A stretch of DNA of 64,000 bases, taken from positions 62,001 to 126,000 of the forward strand of contig CANQZG010000004.1 in NCBI GenBank assembly GCA_947628305.1, read 5' to 3'. The translations under genes were made by a program, and so were the position numbers. The notes under the pieces were generated by a model. The model was not told the DNA's origin. It made no database searches and was given only the letters and a program-made list of their open reading frames with translations. Origin of the DNA: an uncultured Muribaculaceae bacterium. GTDB taxonomy: Bacteria > Bacteroidota > Bacteroidia > Bacteroidales > Muribaculaceae. This document shows, piece after piece, positions 18,678 to 27,380 of this stretch (position 1 is its first letter; the number at the start of each line of letters is the position of its first letter).

Positions 18678-18711
18678 TTGCAACGCGTGTGACGTTTTAT
18701 AGTTACTTTTG
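18678..18711 (+). promoter_or_regulatory. Promoter of the small lipoprotein gene
   Basis: TTG (18678-18680) is followed after 23 bases by TACTTTTG (18704-18711), matching the -7 consensus TAnnTTTG. It lies 30 bases before the ATG at 18742, back to back with the promoter of the divergent operon. Confidence 0.65.
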
Positions 18712-18741
18712 TAGATAGTATTCACCAATCACATCATTATT

Positions 18742-19146
18742 ATGAAAAAAGCGATTCTGTTAATGACCATTGTACTGGGTCTTATGACCGTATCATGCGG
18801 AAGCGGTTCAAAATCAGGTGACAAGTGCACCCAGGCAATCGAGACCCTTGACAAGTATGACATCGACGGGGCACTCGCGATTGCCGATGAGGCATACGCC
18901 GATGTTGAATCATTGACCGCAGAACAACAAGCCAAGCTGGCTATGGTCTACGGTGCGGCCTACGGTCTGAAAAACGGAGCCTCCTCCTTTGACCCGTCAG
19001 CCCCGTTGCTGGTCAAGTTCAAGGCATGTTATGACCTCGCCATGAAAAACCCCATGGAGGCACGCAAGGCATTTGACTCATACGACAAATCCATCGCCGG
19101 GAATCTCAAACTGATGAGCGACGCGATGGATACGCTCAACGAGTAA
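18742..19146 (+). CDS. Small helical lipoprotein, unknown function
   Basis: This is a 134-residue protein with a lipoprotein signal: a hydrophobic stretch ending MTVSC, with the modified Cys at residue 19, followed by a Gly/Ser linker. The remainder is predicted helical, with TPR-like phrases (DIDGALAIADEAYADVESL, QQAKLAMVYGAAYGL), perhaps one or two repeats. I do not recognise a named family. It has its own promoter and stands alone on the plus strand. It converges with the O-methyltransferase gene, with a six-base gap between stops, so no terminator is visible between them. Confidence 0.75.
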   Translation: MKKAILLMTIVLGLMTVSCGSGSKSGDKCTQAIETLDKYDIDGALAIADEAYADVESLTAEQQAKLAMVYGAAYGLKNGASSFDPSAPLLVKFKACYDLAMKNPMEARKAFDSYDKSIAGNLKLMSDAMDTLNE

Positions 19147-19152
19147 CCTTGT

Positions 19153-19791
19153 TTACTCTGAAATCTTACGAATCACGGTGAGACCGTCGCGCAATGGGAG
19201 GATGACCTTCTCGACGCGACGGTCTTCCGCTATCATGTCGTTGAATCTCATGATTCCCAGGGACTGGGCGTCATGGTTATCCTCGGGGGCGATGACCTTA
19301 CAGTCCCACAATGTGTTGTCGGCGATAATATATGCGCCGATTTTTAAACGGGGCATAATCAATTCATAATAAGCCGTGTAATCACGTTTGTTGGCATCGA
19401 TGTAAACCAAATCCCAGCCATCGCCAAACGTTGGAATCAGCGATGCCGCATCCCCTATGTGAAGCGTGATTTTTTCTCCGCCGGGCGACGAGGAGAACAA
19501 TTCCGTCAGTTCATCCTCCATCTCGTCGTTGATTTCGATTGTGTGCAATTCACCACCATCAGGCATGCCTTCGGCTATACACAATGCCGAATACCCCGTG
19601 AACGTGCCAAGTTCAAGAACCTTTGAAGGCCTTATCATCCCCACGAGCATCTTGAGGATACGCCCCTGTAGATGTCCCGAACACATGCGTGGATAAAGAT
19701 GTCTCACATGGGTGTCGTGATAAAGTCTGGCCAAATAGGGCGGTTCAGGCGATATATGTTTAAGTATATAATTTTCAAGCTGTTCCATCAT
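19153..19791 (-). CDS. SAM-dependent O-methyltransferase (class I, caffeoyl-CoA OMT-like)
   Basis: This 212-residue Rossmann-fold methyltransferase carries the SAM-binding motif I KVLELGTFTGYSALCIAEG, the acidic residue in LHTIEIND that binds the SAM ribose, and the metal-site region DLVYIDANKRDY followed by AYIIADNTLWDCKV. These are the signature of the Mg-dependent catechol-type OMT family, also typical of Bacteroidales O-methyltransferase family proteins. The substrate is unknown. The start codon overlaps the stop of aroQ by four bases, so the two are co-translated, though no shared pathway is evident. Confidence 0.9.
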   Translation of the reverse strand: MMEQLENYILKHISPEPPYLARLYHDTHVRHLYPRMCSGHLQGRILKMLVGMIRPSKVLELGTFTGYSALCIAEGMPDGGELHTIEINDEMEDELTELFSSSPGGEKITLHIGDAASLIPTFGDGWDLVYIDANKRDYTAYYELIMPRLKIGAYIIADNTLWDCKVIAPEDNHDAQSLGIMRFNDMIAEDRRVEKVILPLRDGLTVIRKISE

Positions 19792-20216
19792 CGCAATCCA
19801 ATTACAGCCTCCACACCAAGACGGTAACTGTCAAGGCCGAATCCGGCAATCACACCACGGCACACTCCTGAAATCATCGAGCGATGGCGGATTTCCTCTC
19901 GTGCATGGACATTGGAGATGTGTACCTCCACCACAGGTGTCTCTATAGCGGCAATCGCGTCGGCAAGGGCGAGCGACGTGTGGGTATAAGCACCGGCATT
20001 GAGGACGACCCCTTTATAGTCGCTGTCAAATCCCACCTCATGCAATCTGTCGATGAGTGCACCCTCATGGTTAGACTGGAAATATTCGATTTCAACGCCC
20101 GGATAAGCCGAATAAAGGCGTTCAAGACACTCCTGCATGGATGCCGAACCGTAGACTCCAGGCTCACGTCGCCCAAGGAGATTGAGGTTAGGGCCGTTTA
20201 TAATCAATACTTTCAT
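19788..20216 (-). CDS. aroQ: 3-dehydroquinate dehydratase, type II
   Basis: This 142-residue enzyme converts 3-dehydroquinate to 3-dehydroshikimate in the shikimate pathway. All type II motifs are present: INGPNLNLLGRREPGVYG with the lid Arg and catalytic Tyr, FQSNHEGALIDRLHE, LNAGAYTHTSLALADAI, and EVHISNVHAREEIR with the catalytic His. The ATG at 20216 is preferred over a TTG two codons upstream. It follows a small membrane protein gene by 23 bases and overlaps the O-methyltransferase gene. Confidence 0.97.
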   Translation of the reverse strand: MKVLIINGPNLNLLGRREPGVYGSASMQECLERLYSAYPGVEIEYFQSNHEGALIDRLHEVGFDSDYKGVVLNAGAYTHTSLALADAIAAIETPVVEVHISNVHAREEIRHRSMISGVCRGVIAGFGLDSYRLGVEAVIGLR

Positions 20217-20239
20217 TGTCAAAACAAGTTATTCGTGTT

Positions 20240-20518
20240 TTATGCGGGCATCGATACCAACATCCACATCGCATAGTGCGACATAAGCATCAACACAAGC
20301 AATATCCAAGTCATATACCGACGTGTGGGATAACAGGCGTATGCCAGGTACCCCGCGACAATCACGTAGGCGGGATAAAGCCACAGAAAAATCCTAAGGC
20401 TTTGGCCGCCGTCAGACGGCACAGCCGACAATAACGACGGCAAAGAGAACACGGGCAACATGCACACGATTATCAAAACCGTCATCCATACCGGCGTCTT
20501 CGGCCCCGGGACACTCAT
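20240..20518 (-). CDS. Small three-helix membrane protein
   Basis: A 92-residue protein made up almost wholly of three hydrophobic segments (about residues 10-32, 40-62 and 68-90) joined by short charged loops. No family is recognised. Its ATG overlaps the stop of the epimerase gene (ATGA), and aroQ follows 23 bases later, so it is embedded in an operon rather than being a spurious open frame. The continuous overlap and membrane character support it being real. Confidence 0.65.
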   Translation of the reverse strand: MSVPGPKTPVWMTVLIIVCMLPVFSLPSLLSAVPSDGGQSLRIFLWLYPAYVIVAGYLAYACYPTRRYMTWILLVLMLMSHYAMWMLVSMPA

Positions 20519-21531
20519 TTTCCGCCCCCTTTCTCTGCCTTGTAGGCCGTCACGGTGTTGCGTATACCTTCCCGTAACGAGAAACGGGGATTGAAACCGA
20601 AATCGGCCTTTGCTTCAGTTATGTCACAGTCCCAGTTCCGCTGTTTCATGATTTTGAACTTGTCGCGGTTGAGGGTGGATGCCTGCATGCGTGCGGCCGC
20701 GATTTTTTCGGCCACGACCGAGGCGACGTATGCCGTCCACAGGGGCAGACGCACGGGTATCACCCATTTGCCTCCGAGTTCGGAGGCAACAATCCTGCGG
20801 AACTCGGCCTGTGTGTAGGCCTTATCCTCCGAAATGATATATTTACGATGAACCGGGGCGCGTTCAAGGGCGTCGAATATCGCCGTGGCGAGGTCTTCGA
20901 CATATATGAACGTCAGCAATTGTTTGCGGTATCCGACTCCGAAATCCCAATGCCTGTCTATCGACTTTATCATCAACAGATAATCCTGTTCATGAGGGCC
21001 GTAAACACCGGTAGGGCGGAACACAATCCACGGAAGCCATGACGAGATGTCAAGAAGGGTCTCGGCCTTGATTTTGGATGTTCCGTAACGGGTGTTGGGA
21101 TTAGGTATCATCGACCCGTTCATCTTGGCGTAACCCTTTTCATCCCCCGGACCGAGCGCACTTAGACTGCTCATGTAAAGGAATCGTGCAGGAATCAGTC
21201 CGGCATCCTTGATGACTTCGGTAAAGGATTTGAGATACAGGTAGTTTATGCGGTTGAAGTCGGCGAAATTGGCACATTTTGTCGCCCCAAGATTATACAC
21301 TATGTAATCCCAGCATTCACCTTCGGGCAACGCCGATGTGAGCGCGTCTTTCATCTGCGATGCATTGTCCCAGTCGAGCGTGACAAATTTGAGACGAGCG
21401 TCCGACAGATACCGCCGTGAGGTCGTCTCCCTGACCCCGCACCATGTCTCGTAACCACGGCGTAGACTTTCGGCGGCTATAAAGCCGCCGATAAATCCGC
21501 CTGCGCCGATAATCAATACTCTCTTTGGCAT
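20515..21531 (-). CDS. NAD-dependent epimerase/dehydratase (extended SDR)
   Basis: The ATG at 21531 gives 338 residues. The nucleotide-binding motif GAGGFIGGFIAAESLRRG is a GxxGxxG type. The catalytic region contains YMSSLSALG and the YxxxK pair in YGTSKIKAETL, with FRPTGVYGPHEQDYL downstream. These are hallmarks of extended short-chain dehydrogenases acting on nucleotide sugars or sterol-like substrates; the actual substrate is unknown. The gene begins two bases after the stop of the upstream secreted-protein gene and overlaps the next gene. Confidence 0.88.
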   Translation of the reverse strand: MPKRVLIIGAGGFIGGFIAAESLRRGYETWCGVRETTSRRYLSDARLKFVTLDWDNASQMKDALTSALPEGECWDYIVYNLGATKCANFADFNRINYLYLKSFTEVIKDAGLIPARFLYMSSLSALGPGDEKGYAKMNGSMIPNPNTRYGTSKIKAETLLDISSWLPWIVFRPTGVYGPHEQDYLLMIKSIDRHWDFGVGYRKQLLTFIYVEDLATAIFDALERAPVHRKYIISEDKAYTQAEFRRIVASELGGKWVIPVRLPLWTAYVASVVAEKIAAARMQASTLNRDKFKIMKQRNWDCDITEAKADFGFNPRFSLREGIRNTVTAYKAEKGGGK

Positions 21532-21533
21532 CG

Positions 21534-21983
21534 TTATCCGGCAAGACCGAGGTCGATTACATACCATTTACCGTCAATACGCTGGAAAAAGATGTATCCA
21601 CTCGAAAAATGGAATCCAACATAATCGGCGGCGACGGCAAAGAATGTACTGCCCGTGCGTGCATTGGCTGCAACCGGCAGAGCTTTGTACTGTTTAATAT
21701 ATGGCATCTGATTGAGTATCTTCTCCTTGTCATAAGGAGCATTAATTTCATCGGTCTTGACGCGCTCCTTTCGGAAAGCGGCATCAGTATTCCACTTCTT
21801 GAGGAATGTGATGAACGGCTCCTCTCCTTTGTTACAAGGGGATGTCGGCGATGTCGCCAGTTTGCTCTGGGTGGCAAGATAACGCTCCGGGAAACCTTTG
21901 TCGTAAAAATGCTCTTTGTTCTGTGCCGATGCGGCCAAGGCTGTCGTAACGACAATCGCGATTGCTAAAAATAGTTTTTTCAT
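21534..21983 (-). CDS. Secreted NTF2-like small protein, unknown function
   Basis: The ATG at 21983 begins a clear signal peptide (MKKLFLAIAIVVTTALAASAQ), giving 149 residues. An upstream extension of 30 codons lacks sense. The mature part ends in alternating aromatic strands (FAVAADYVGFHFSSGYIFF, GKWYVIDL), reminiscent of the NTF2-like DUF4348 family of Bacteroidales, but the match is from memory and weak. It is first in the operon running to the O-methyltransferase, with a -7 box 53 bases upstream of the ATG. Confidence 0.7.
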   Translation of the reverse strand: MKKLFLAIAIVVTTALAASAQNKEHFYDKGFPERYLATQSKLATSPTSPCNKGEEPFITFLKKWNTDAAFRKERVKTDEINAPYDKEKILNQMPYIKQYKALPVAANARTGSTFFAVAADYVGFHFSSGYIFFQRIDGKWYVIDLGLAG

Positions 21984-22035
21984 AGGGGTGTTTCTAATAT
22001 TGAACTGAGAAATAATCCTGACTTTTGATTTTCCA

Positions 22036-22043
22036 CAAAGGTA
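22036..22043 (-). promoter_or_regulatory. -7 element of the operon 21983-19153
   Basis: The minus strand reads TACCTTTG, a perfect TAnnTTTG, 53 bases upstream of the ATG at 21983. A TTTTG at 22075-22071 is too far away (about 27 bases) to be a standard -33, so only the -7 is assigned. Confidence 0.5.
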
Positions 22044-22091
22044 GTAAAATATTTTTAAACGTAGGAGCCGCAAAATTAATGTCTTATGAGA

Positions 22092-22129
22092 AATCGCAGG
22101 GACGTGTCTGTTGGCTCGTCCCTGCGATT
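22092..22129. repeat. REP-like palindrome, copy 1
   Basis: A 13-base-pair perfect stem (AATCGCAGGGACG at 22092-22104, complement at 22117-22129) has a 12-base loop containing GTTGGC. It lies between the start region of the 21983 operon and the 3' end of the BspA-like gene. It is closely related to the palindrome at 45287-45320, with paired base changes that keep the stem. It may also act as the terminator of the BspA-like gene. Confidence 0.7.
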
Positions 22130-22162
22130 AAAAGATTGTTGAGTTTTATTCTTTACTTGATA

Positions 22163-23119
22163 TCATTTCACAATAATCTTGATACCATTGACAAACATCA
22201 TACCGAAAGGTAATCCATGGATTTCAGATTTTCCGGCCGGAACCGTTACTTTTCTTATGATTTGTCCGTTAAGATTCACGATGAACAACACAGTCTCTCC
22301 ATCGGCTGAAACCTCAAGCGTACCGTGTCCGGTGGCCTGTACCGCCAATCCATTTGAAGATTTTATATCCTCGATTGACGATAAAGATATTTCTTTGATA
22401 TTGTCCTGGAAGTGATGCCACCCCATGCTCGACTTATAGGCCTGCACAGTGCCGGCCGGAACATACAAGACCCTGTCCCCATAATCGTTGTCATCAAATA
22501 TTGTGTAGATTTCATCACCGTCGAGATAACCTTTCTTCACCGCCGGAGGGGTGGTGGCGAGACTTGTGATTTTCTTTAACTGCGGGTTGCCTTCAAATGC
22601 ATATCCTCCTATATTGGTCATTGTCGCCGGAAGGGTCACTTCAGTGATTTTTAGGTTCTTGTCAAAGCAATAATTGCCTATACTCGTCAATTTGTCGCTG
22701 AAATTCAGCGACTCGATAACATAACAGTTGCGAAATGACCAATGTCCGATTGTCTTCACGCCGGGCATCGACACCGAACGTAACCCCTCGCATGAATCAA
22801 AGGCATAGTCACCGATACTTGTGACCGACTCCGGGAGCGTGACTGATGTCAGGTAGGTGCATTCGGAGAATGCACTCGAATACACCCCGGTGACATTCAA
22901 TGTCTTTTCCGAATAGATTACAGTGGCTGGGATAGTGACATCTCCGACATAGGTCTTTCCTGTCCCGGCCGGAGCCACAGCGACATAGGTCTTGGTGTTG
23001 TCCCATCGATACCTGATGTCATTGTCAGTGAAGTATACCACTTTGGCTGAAAGGGCGAGATTTGTTCCAACCAGAATGCTTAAAACGATGTAACGTAATA
23101 ATGTGTAAAATTTTTCCAT
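22163..23119 (-). CDS. BspA-type leucine-rich repeat surface protein
   Basis: This 318-residue protein has a signal peptide or anchor of about 25 residues (ending LALSAK). Four or so LRR_5 units follow, with the BspA pattern: FSECTYLTSVTLPESVTSIGDYAF, SMPGVKTIGHWSF, LNFSDKLTSIGNYCF, VTLPATMTNIGGYAF. The last 65 residues form a C-terminal domain like those of type IX secretion cargo (LFIVNLNGQIIRKVTVPAGKSEIHGLPFG, ending IKIIVK). BspA-like proteins are surface adhesins. A promoter with TTTG, 19 bases and TAACTTTC sits just upstream. Confidence 0.85.
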   Translation of the reverse strand: MEKFYTLLRYIVLSILVGTNLALSAKVVYFTDNDIRYRWDNTKTYVAVAPAGTGKTYVGDVTIPATVIYSEKTLNVTGVYSSAFSECTYLTSVTLPESVTSIGDYAFDSCEGLRSVSMPGVKTIGHWSFRNCYVIESLNFSDKLTSIGNYCFDKNLKITEVTLPATMTNIGGYAFEGNPQLKKITSLATTPPAVKKGYLDGDEIYTIFDDNDYGDRVLYVPAGTVQAYKSSMGWHHFQDNIKEISLSSIEDIKSSNGLAVQATGHGTLEVSADGETVLFIVNLNGQIIRKVTVPAGKSEIHGLPFGMMFVNGIKIIVK

Positions 23120-23139
23120 ACTTGTGTAAATGAGTACTC

Positions 23140-23170
23140 GAAAGTTAGAGAATTTAAAATGTCAAGCAAA
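23140..23170 (-). promoter_or_regulatory. Promoter of the BspA-like gene
   Basis: On the minus strand TTTG (23170-23167) and TAACTTTC (23147-23140) are separated by 19 bases. Only the last -7 base differs from consensus. The -7 box ends 21 bases before the ATG at 23119. Confidence 0.6.
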
Positions 23171-23226
23171 TCTACACAAAAACGATGAAATTACCCCCCC
23201 CTAATGTTAAAACACGTTAAACGCGC

Positions 23227-24900
23227 CTAATAGTGGAACGAGGAGCCGCCGAGAAATTCGCGCAAGAGGCTCGTCGAGGGGACGAGATTGTCCTTGATTG
23301 GGACGAAATAGCCAAGGAAGCGGCGCAGACGGTAGGCCTCGGCGTATTCGGGTATGTCGCGTGGCACTGAACGCAGTATTTCCTCACCATATTCTTTCAT
23401 CACTCCAAGTTCAAAGATGAGAGACGAGTTGAACATAGAGTCGGCGTTCTCCTGATAGGGGAATATCCATCGTTCCTCGCCACGGCGGACGCTCGGCCAC
23501 CGCCTGATAGTCTCGGCAGGGGAGACCCCGCGATATTTATGGTCGCGTATAATGCGGCGTAACAGTCGGTTATCGGTCGTCGGAACCCAGTTGTGGTCAT
23601 CAATCGACAATGTAGTCAACGCCGATACATAAACCCGATATTTCATTCTGTGCTCGACCTGGGCGGTCAATTCGGGATTGAGTCCGTGAATACCCTCGAT
23701 GAGCAGGATTGAACGGTCGTTCAGGCGTATGCGCTCGCCCCGGTACTCACGTTCACCTTTCTCAAAATTATAATAGGGCAACTCGACCTCCTCGCCCGCT
23801 ATCAGTCGGTTCAAGTCGCGGTTAAACGTCTCCAGGTCGAGTGCATAAAGTGACTCGAAATCATAGTCCCCGTGCTCGTCAAGCGGTGTACAGTTGCGGT
23901 TTATGAAATAGTTGTCAAGTGAAATCATCTGCGGTTCAAGCAAATTGGTCATCAGCTGAATCGCAAGACGCTTGGTAAAGGTTGTCTTGCCCGATGATGA
24001 CGGCCCGGCAATCAACACCACCTTTGCCTCACCATTGTGAAACCGACGGGCGATGCGCGATGCGATTGTCCCGATGTATTTTTCATGAAGCGCCTCGGCC
24101 ACGTTTATGAGCATGGCTGTCTGGCGTTTCTCGACGACCTCATTAAGCTCGCCTACATTCCTGACCCCGATAATCGCGTTAAAATCAAGATAATCGGTAA
24201 AGGCGCGGTACATCTTTTCCTGCGCAATAGGGGAGGACGGCATCGATGTGTCCTGCGGGTCAGGCCCGAGCAGAAGAAAACCGTCCTTGTAGGGTCGTAG
24301 GTCAAACACACCGAGCATCCCTGTTGAGCGGGCGAGCACGCCGTAATAACTGTCCAACGTGTCACCGAGACGGTAATATGTCGTGTAAAGGTCATGGGTG
24401 GTTGAAAGGAGCCGCACCTTGTCGTCGAGGCCCTGCCTACGGAACATGTCGATGACATCGCTCGTGAGACGCTCCTTGCGTTCAAAGTGTAAATCCTCGT
24501 CCACTATTTCAAGCATTCGACGATGCAGGTTATCCACGACTTCATCGGTCATGACAACACCCTCGCCCGATATTCGCCCGAAATAACCGCGCGACACCGA
24601 GTGTTCAATCCTTAGTGTCGCCCCGGGATAACAGTCCCGCACTGCCTTGTACAGCATCATACAGAGCGAACGGACGTAGGTGCGGTGTCCCGACGGCGAA
24701 TCGACGGTCAGATACTCAACCTGTTTCGGGGCATAGACGGGATAGTCCAGACTCTCGTTTTTGTTGTTCACCTTGGCACAGACGGGACGCATCGCAAGCT
24801 CCCCTGACAGGCGCATAAAAATATCATGAAGGGTCTCCCCGCCGGTAATATCGACATACCGATTTATATTTTTGCAATAGACCTTGAGTTGGTTGCTCAT
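23227..24900 (-). CDS. Nucleoside kinase (uridine kinase-like) with TGS/ThrRS-like N-terminus
   Basis: This 557-residue fusion begins with a TGS-like ubiquitin-fold segment (residues 1-60) and a threonyl-tRNA-synthetase editing-domain-like part (to about 220). It ends in a phosphoribulokinase/uridine kinase domain with the P-loop AGPSSSGKTTFTKRL near residues 295-310, MISLDNYFINR, YNFEKGERE and LLIEGIHGLNPELT. This architecture is widespread in Firmicutes and Bacteroidota and is annotated as a nucleoside kinase; the true substrate is not settled. It is the last gene of the operon beginning with the AlkD gene at 28088. Confidence 0.88.
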   Translation of the reverse strand: MSNQLKVYCKNINRYVDITGGETLHDIFMRLSGELAMRPVCAKVNNKNESLDYPVYAPKQVEYLTVDSPSGHRTYVRSLCMMLYKAVRDCYPGATLRIEHSVSRGYFGRISGEGVVMTDEVVDNLHRRMLEIVDEDLHFERKERLTSDVIDMFRRQGLDDKVRLLSTTHDLYTTYYRLGDTLDSYYGVLARSTGMLGVFDLRPYKDGFLLLGPDPQDTSMPSSPIAQEKMYRAFTDYLDFNAIIGVRNVGELNEVVEKRQTAMLINVAEALHEKYIGTIASRIARRFHNGEAKVVLIAGPSSSGKTTFTKRLAIQLMTNLLEPQMISLDNYFINRNCTPLDEHGDYDFESLYALDLETFNRDLNRLIAGEEVELPYYNFEKGEREYRGERIRLNDRSILLIEGIHGLNPELTAQVEHRMKYRVYVSALTTLSIDDHNWVPTTDNRLLRRIIRDHKYRGVSPAETIRRWPSVRRGEERWIFPYQENADSMFNSSLIFELGVMKEYGEEILRSVPRDIPEYAEAYRLRRFLGYFVPIKDNLVPSTSLLREFLGGSSFHY

Positions 24901-24908
24901 TTATTAAG

Positions 24909-24936
24909 GGTTTATAGTTTATCGGTTTATAGTTTA
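24909..24936. repeat. 13-base direct repeat pair
   Basis: GGTTTATAGTTTA occurs at 24909-24921 and again at 24924-24936, separated by TC. It fills the short gap between the sugar-kinase-like gene, whose stop codon it overlaps, and the nucleoside kinase gene. Its function is unknown; it could be a slippage duplication. Confidence 0.6.
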
Positions 24937-25689
24937 AAAGAGTTTCTTCAAGCGACGGCGGCGTTCCTTTCGTCTTTCAAATCGGTCAAGGGCAGCTGAC
25001 ACATCTTTGACAAGACTATCAGCGTCCATACCTCGCGCCATGGCATACTCCGAGACAATCATCCGCAATGCGTCACGACGATGGGTGACCCGTTTAAGAT
25101 TCTCGACGCACTCCCGCCGGGTGCACTCCTCCCTGAAACGGGAACGGTTGGTGTCTATCACCTCAAACCTGAAATCGCCATCGGAGGTTTTCCCGTATAA
25201 TATATTTTTCAAGTTGGGGTCACCATGCAGGACTCCGGCGACATGCATCGTGGCGAAGAACCGTCCGACCGCCCGGGCAAGGCTTACGTCAAATTCAGTG
25301 GCCGTCACAATTTCGGGGAAAACAGGCTTCAGTCCGCTGTAAGGCGAGACAAAGAAACTCGCGTCAACCAATCCATGACGGCGTGTCTCGACACAGGCGA
25401 TTCCCATGGGTGAGCCTATTCCACGGGCGTTTAACATGAAACTGTAACGGTAGGCCCGTTTGGCTTTGGATGAACGAAAGAATGTGTAGACAATACGATT
25501 GAAAAACGATGGCCGGTGGAAACTTTTCACAGCGACCTTCTCGCCGTTCCATTCAAACGACCTGACTTCATTGCGATGACGGAACACCGGCTCGCCCTCT
25601 GAATCAAACCGCTGCGGAAGCGTCTCGACAAACGACCGCAGATGGCTGTACCCTGGATTGATTTCAATCCTCAACCTATCTGATTTCAT
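24934..25689 (-). CDS. Kdo/WaaP-family lipopolysaccharide kinase-like protein
   Basis: This 251-residue protein-kinase-fold protein resembles WaaP/KdkA enzymes that phosphorylate Kdo or heptose in the lipopolysaccharide inner core. It shows a lysine in the N lobe (GEKVAVKSFHRP), the catalytic loop VLHGDPNLKNIL (HGD-x3-KN), and the metal-binding Asp in FEVIDTNRSRF. The C-terminus is strongly basic (RRKERRRRLKKLF), suiting membrane-surface association. It overlaps the preceding glycosyltransferase gene by 14 bases, supporting a shared role in lipopolysaccharide core synthesis. Confidence 0.85.
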   Translation of the reverse strand: MKSDRLRIEINPGYSHLRSFVETLPQRFDSEGEPVFRHRNEVRSFEWNGEKVAVKSFHRPSFFNRIVYTFFRSSKAKRAYRYSFMLNARGIGSPMGIACVETRRHGLVDASFFVSPYSGLKPVFPEIVTATEFDVSLARAVGRFFATMHVAGVLHGDPNLKNILYGKTSDGDFRFEVIDTNRSRFREECTRRECVENLKRVTHRRDALRMIVSEYAMARGMDADSLVKDVSAALDRFERRKERRRRLKKLF

Positions 25690-26596
25690 GCAACAGTTCC
25701 TTTATAGATGAGACATATTGACCGAACCCGCCTTTAACTTCGTCTTCCATATAGAGTGTCGGCTCCGGATTATCAATTGTCGCGACAGCCATCGAGCCAC
25801 AGAAAAACGGGGTCGCATAGTTGAACCTCGCCTCCGAATCAAAGTCGCACAAGGCCACGGCACATTGAGAGACCACTTCACACAGAAGCGTATCGGAATA
25901 TGCGCCATGCCACTCGACGGGGAGGGACAATTCGCGGGTCTTGCGCACCAAAGGCATGACTACACGCCCGGGGCCGGTGCCGATTACATGCAACCGTTCA
26001 AAAGGCCGGCCCACTGCGTCGGTCATCGCATCTATAACCCTCTCTATACCGCTCTCGGCGACAAGGTCGTCGCAAAACAACGCACTTCCCGACAAGGCAT
26101 CGATTGATGCACCCACCTTAAAATCAGAATAAGGATACATCGCCCGCACCTTAACGAGATTTAATGATGGGAAAGCGTCAATGAAACCCCGCCTGATTTT
26201 ATCGGTGGGAAATATGATTGCATCGGCCTGACCGTATAATCCGGCATATACACCTATGGAGGGGGCGGGGGAATAGTCCGACACCAAATATAATATCCTT
26301 ATACCGTCAACCCCGGCCACGGAGCGTGCACGCACCAAGGCGGCGAGATGATGACGGTTATAGGCTACAGCGACATTTATGCTCTCACGCTTGAGCAGAC
26401 GGCCCAGTCTCATGCTTGATATGAAATCAAGCGCACCGCCTATTTTCATCCTTGTCACACGGGACAGTCGAGAGACATCAATATCGCCCGACACAACGGC
26501 GTGCGCCTCGAACGCGACGGCAAGGTCTACGGCATGTCGGTTCAACGCCGACTCCCGGCTGTCGGGAATTATAAAGAGACATCGCAGGTCATTCAT
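25676..26596 (-). CDS. Glycosyltransferase, GT4-like
   Basis: This 306-residue protein is shorter than most GT-B enzymes but keeps both halves. The N-terminal acceptor domain includes VAVAYNRHHLAALVRAR and ILYLVSDYSPAPS. The donor half includes DDLVAESGIERVIDAMTD, RLHVIGTGPGRVVMPLV, and the acidic region SQCAVALCDFDSEARFNYATPFF in place of the usual E-x7-E. It overlaps both neighbours (ATGA with the GT2 gene upstream), so it belongs to the lipopolysaccharide-type operon. The sugar is unknown. The atypical donor motif makes the assignment moderate. Confidence 0.75.
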   Translation of the reverse strand: MNDLRCLFIIPDSRESALNRHAVDLAVAFEAHAVVSGDIDVSRLSRVTRMKIGGALDFISSMRLGRLLKRESINVAVAYNRHHLAALVRARSVAGVDGIRILYLVSDYSPAPSIGVYAGLYGQADAIIFPTDKIRRGFIDAFPSLNLVKVRAMYPYSDFKVGASIDALSGSALFCDDLVAESGIERVIDAMTDAVGRPFERLHVIGTGPGRVVMPLVRKTRELSLPVEWHGAYSDTLLCEVVSQCAVALCDFDSEARFNYATPFFCGSMAVATIDNPEPTLYMEDEVKGGFGQYVSSIKELLHEIR

Positions 26597-27375
26597 TGGG
26601 TCACGACTTTTTTACGGCGGTTTATCAATCGGCGTGCCATGCTGTAGGCCATCAATGTCGAACGGTAGGCCTGCCATGAAATCGCACGCCCGTCGGCACC
26701 GTCAAGACATCCCCCTTTGCCGAGGAATGTCGAAATGAATGCCTGCGCCCCTTTCATATAAGGTGTGAACGCGCCGATGGAATCACGCCGGGCGGCTATT
26801 ACCCGGCTAAGAATACCAGCATGGCGCAACTCCGTGGCTGTAAATTCCTGTTGTGAGTCACAACGGTAATGCAATATGTCACCACCGACATGTTGAGGCC
26901 GCACAGAATCACGGAATATCACTTTCTCGGCAACATCCCGCAAGTTCCAGTTGGCATACCGTTTGTCAAACAGACGTATCTGCGTATCGGGATACCATCC
27001 GCTATGTTTCACAGGGTTTCCACAGAAGAAATTCAGCCGGGAAAAAGCGTAGACACGATGGGCGAATCCCTCTTTCTTCAGTTTCAACAACGAGTTGCGT
27101 AACGCCGGGGACAACACTTCATCGGCATCGAGGGAAAGGACGTAGGTGTGACTTGTTAACGATGTCGCATACTGTCGTTGCGCACCATAGCCGGCGAGCC
27201 GTCGTTGCGTCACCTTGCATCCACGCGAGCGACATATCTCGACAGTGCGGTCGTCCGAATAGGAATCGACCACGATTATTTCTTCTACAATATCACTCAG
27301 GGAGTCGAGGCAAGCCTCGATGTGGGCCTCCTCATTATAGGTTATGACAGTTGCCGAAATCGCTTTATGTCGCAT
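26593..27375 (-). CDS. Glycosyltransferase family 2 (WaaE/KdtX-like)
   Basis: The ATG at 27375 gives 260 residues; a GTG three codons upstream overlaps the AlkD stop and is an alternative. The GT-A core shows SATVITYNEEAHIEACLDSL, VDSYSDDRTVEICR, and the metal-binding LSLDADEVLSP, followed by HSGWYPDTQIRLFDKR, characteristic of the WaaE/KdtX lipopolysaccharide core glucosyltransferase subgroup. The C-terminus has an aromatic and basic segment typical of membrane-associated members. It overlaps the next gene and sits with a Kdo-kinase-like gene, consistent with core oligosaccharide assembly. Confidence 0.9.
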   Translation of the reverse strand: MRHKAISATVITYNEEAHIEACLDSLSDIVEEIIVVDSYSDDRTVEICRSRGCKVTQRRLAGYGAQRQYATSLTSHTYVLSLDADEVLSPALRNSLLKLKKEGFAHRVYAFSRLNFFCGNPVKHSGWYPDTQIRLFDKRYANWNLRDVAEKVIFRDSVRPQHVGGDILHYRCDSQQEFTATELRHAGILSRVIAARRDSIGAFTPYMKGAQAFISTFLGKGGCLDGADGRAISWQAYRSTLMAYSMARRLINRRKKVVTQ

Positions 27376-27380
27376 CTTTG

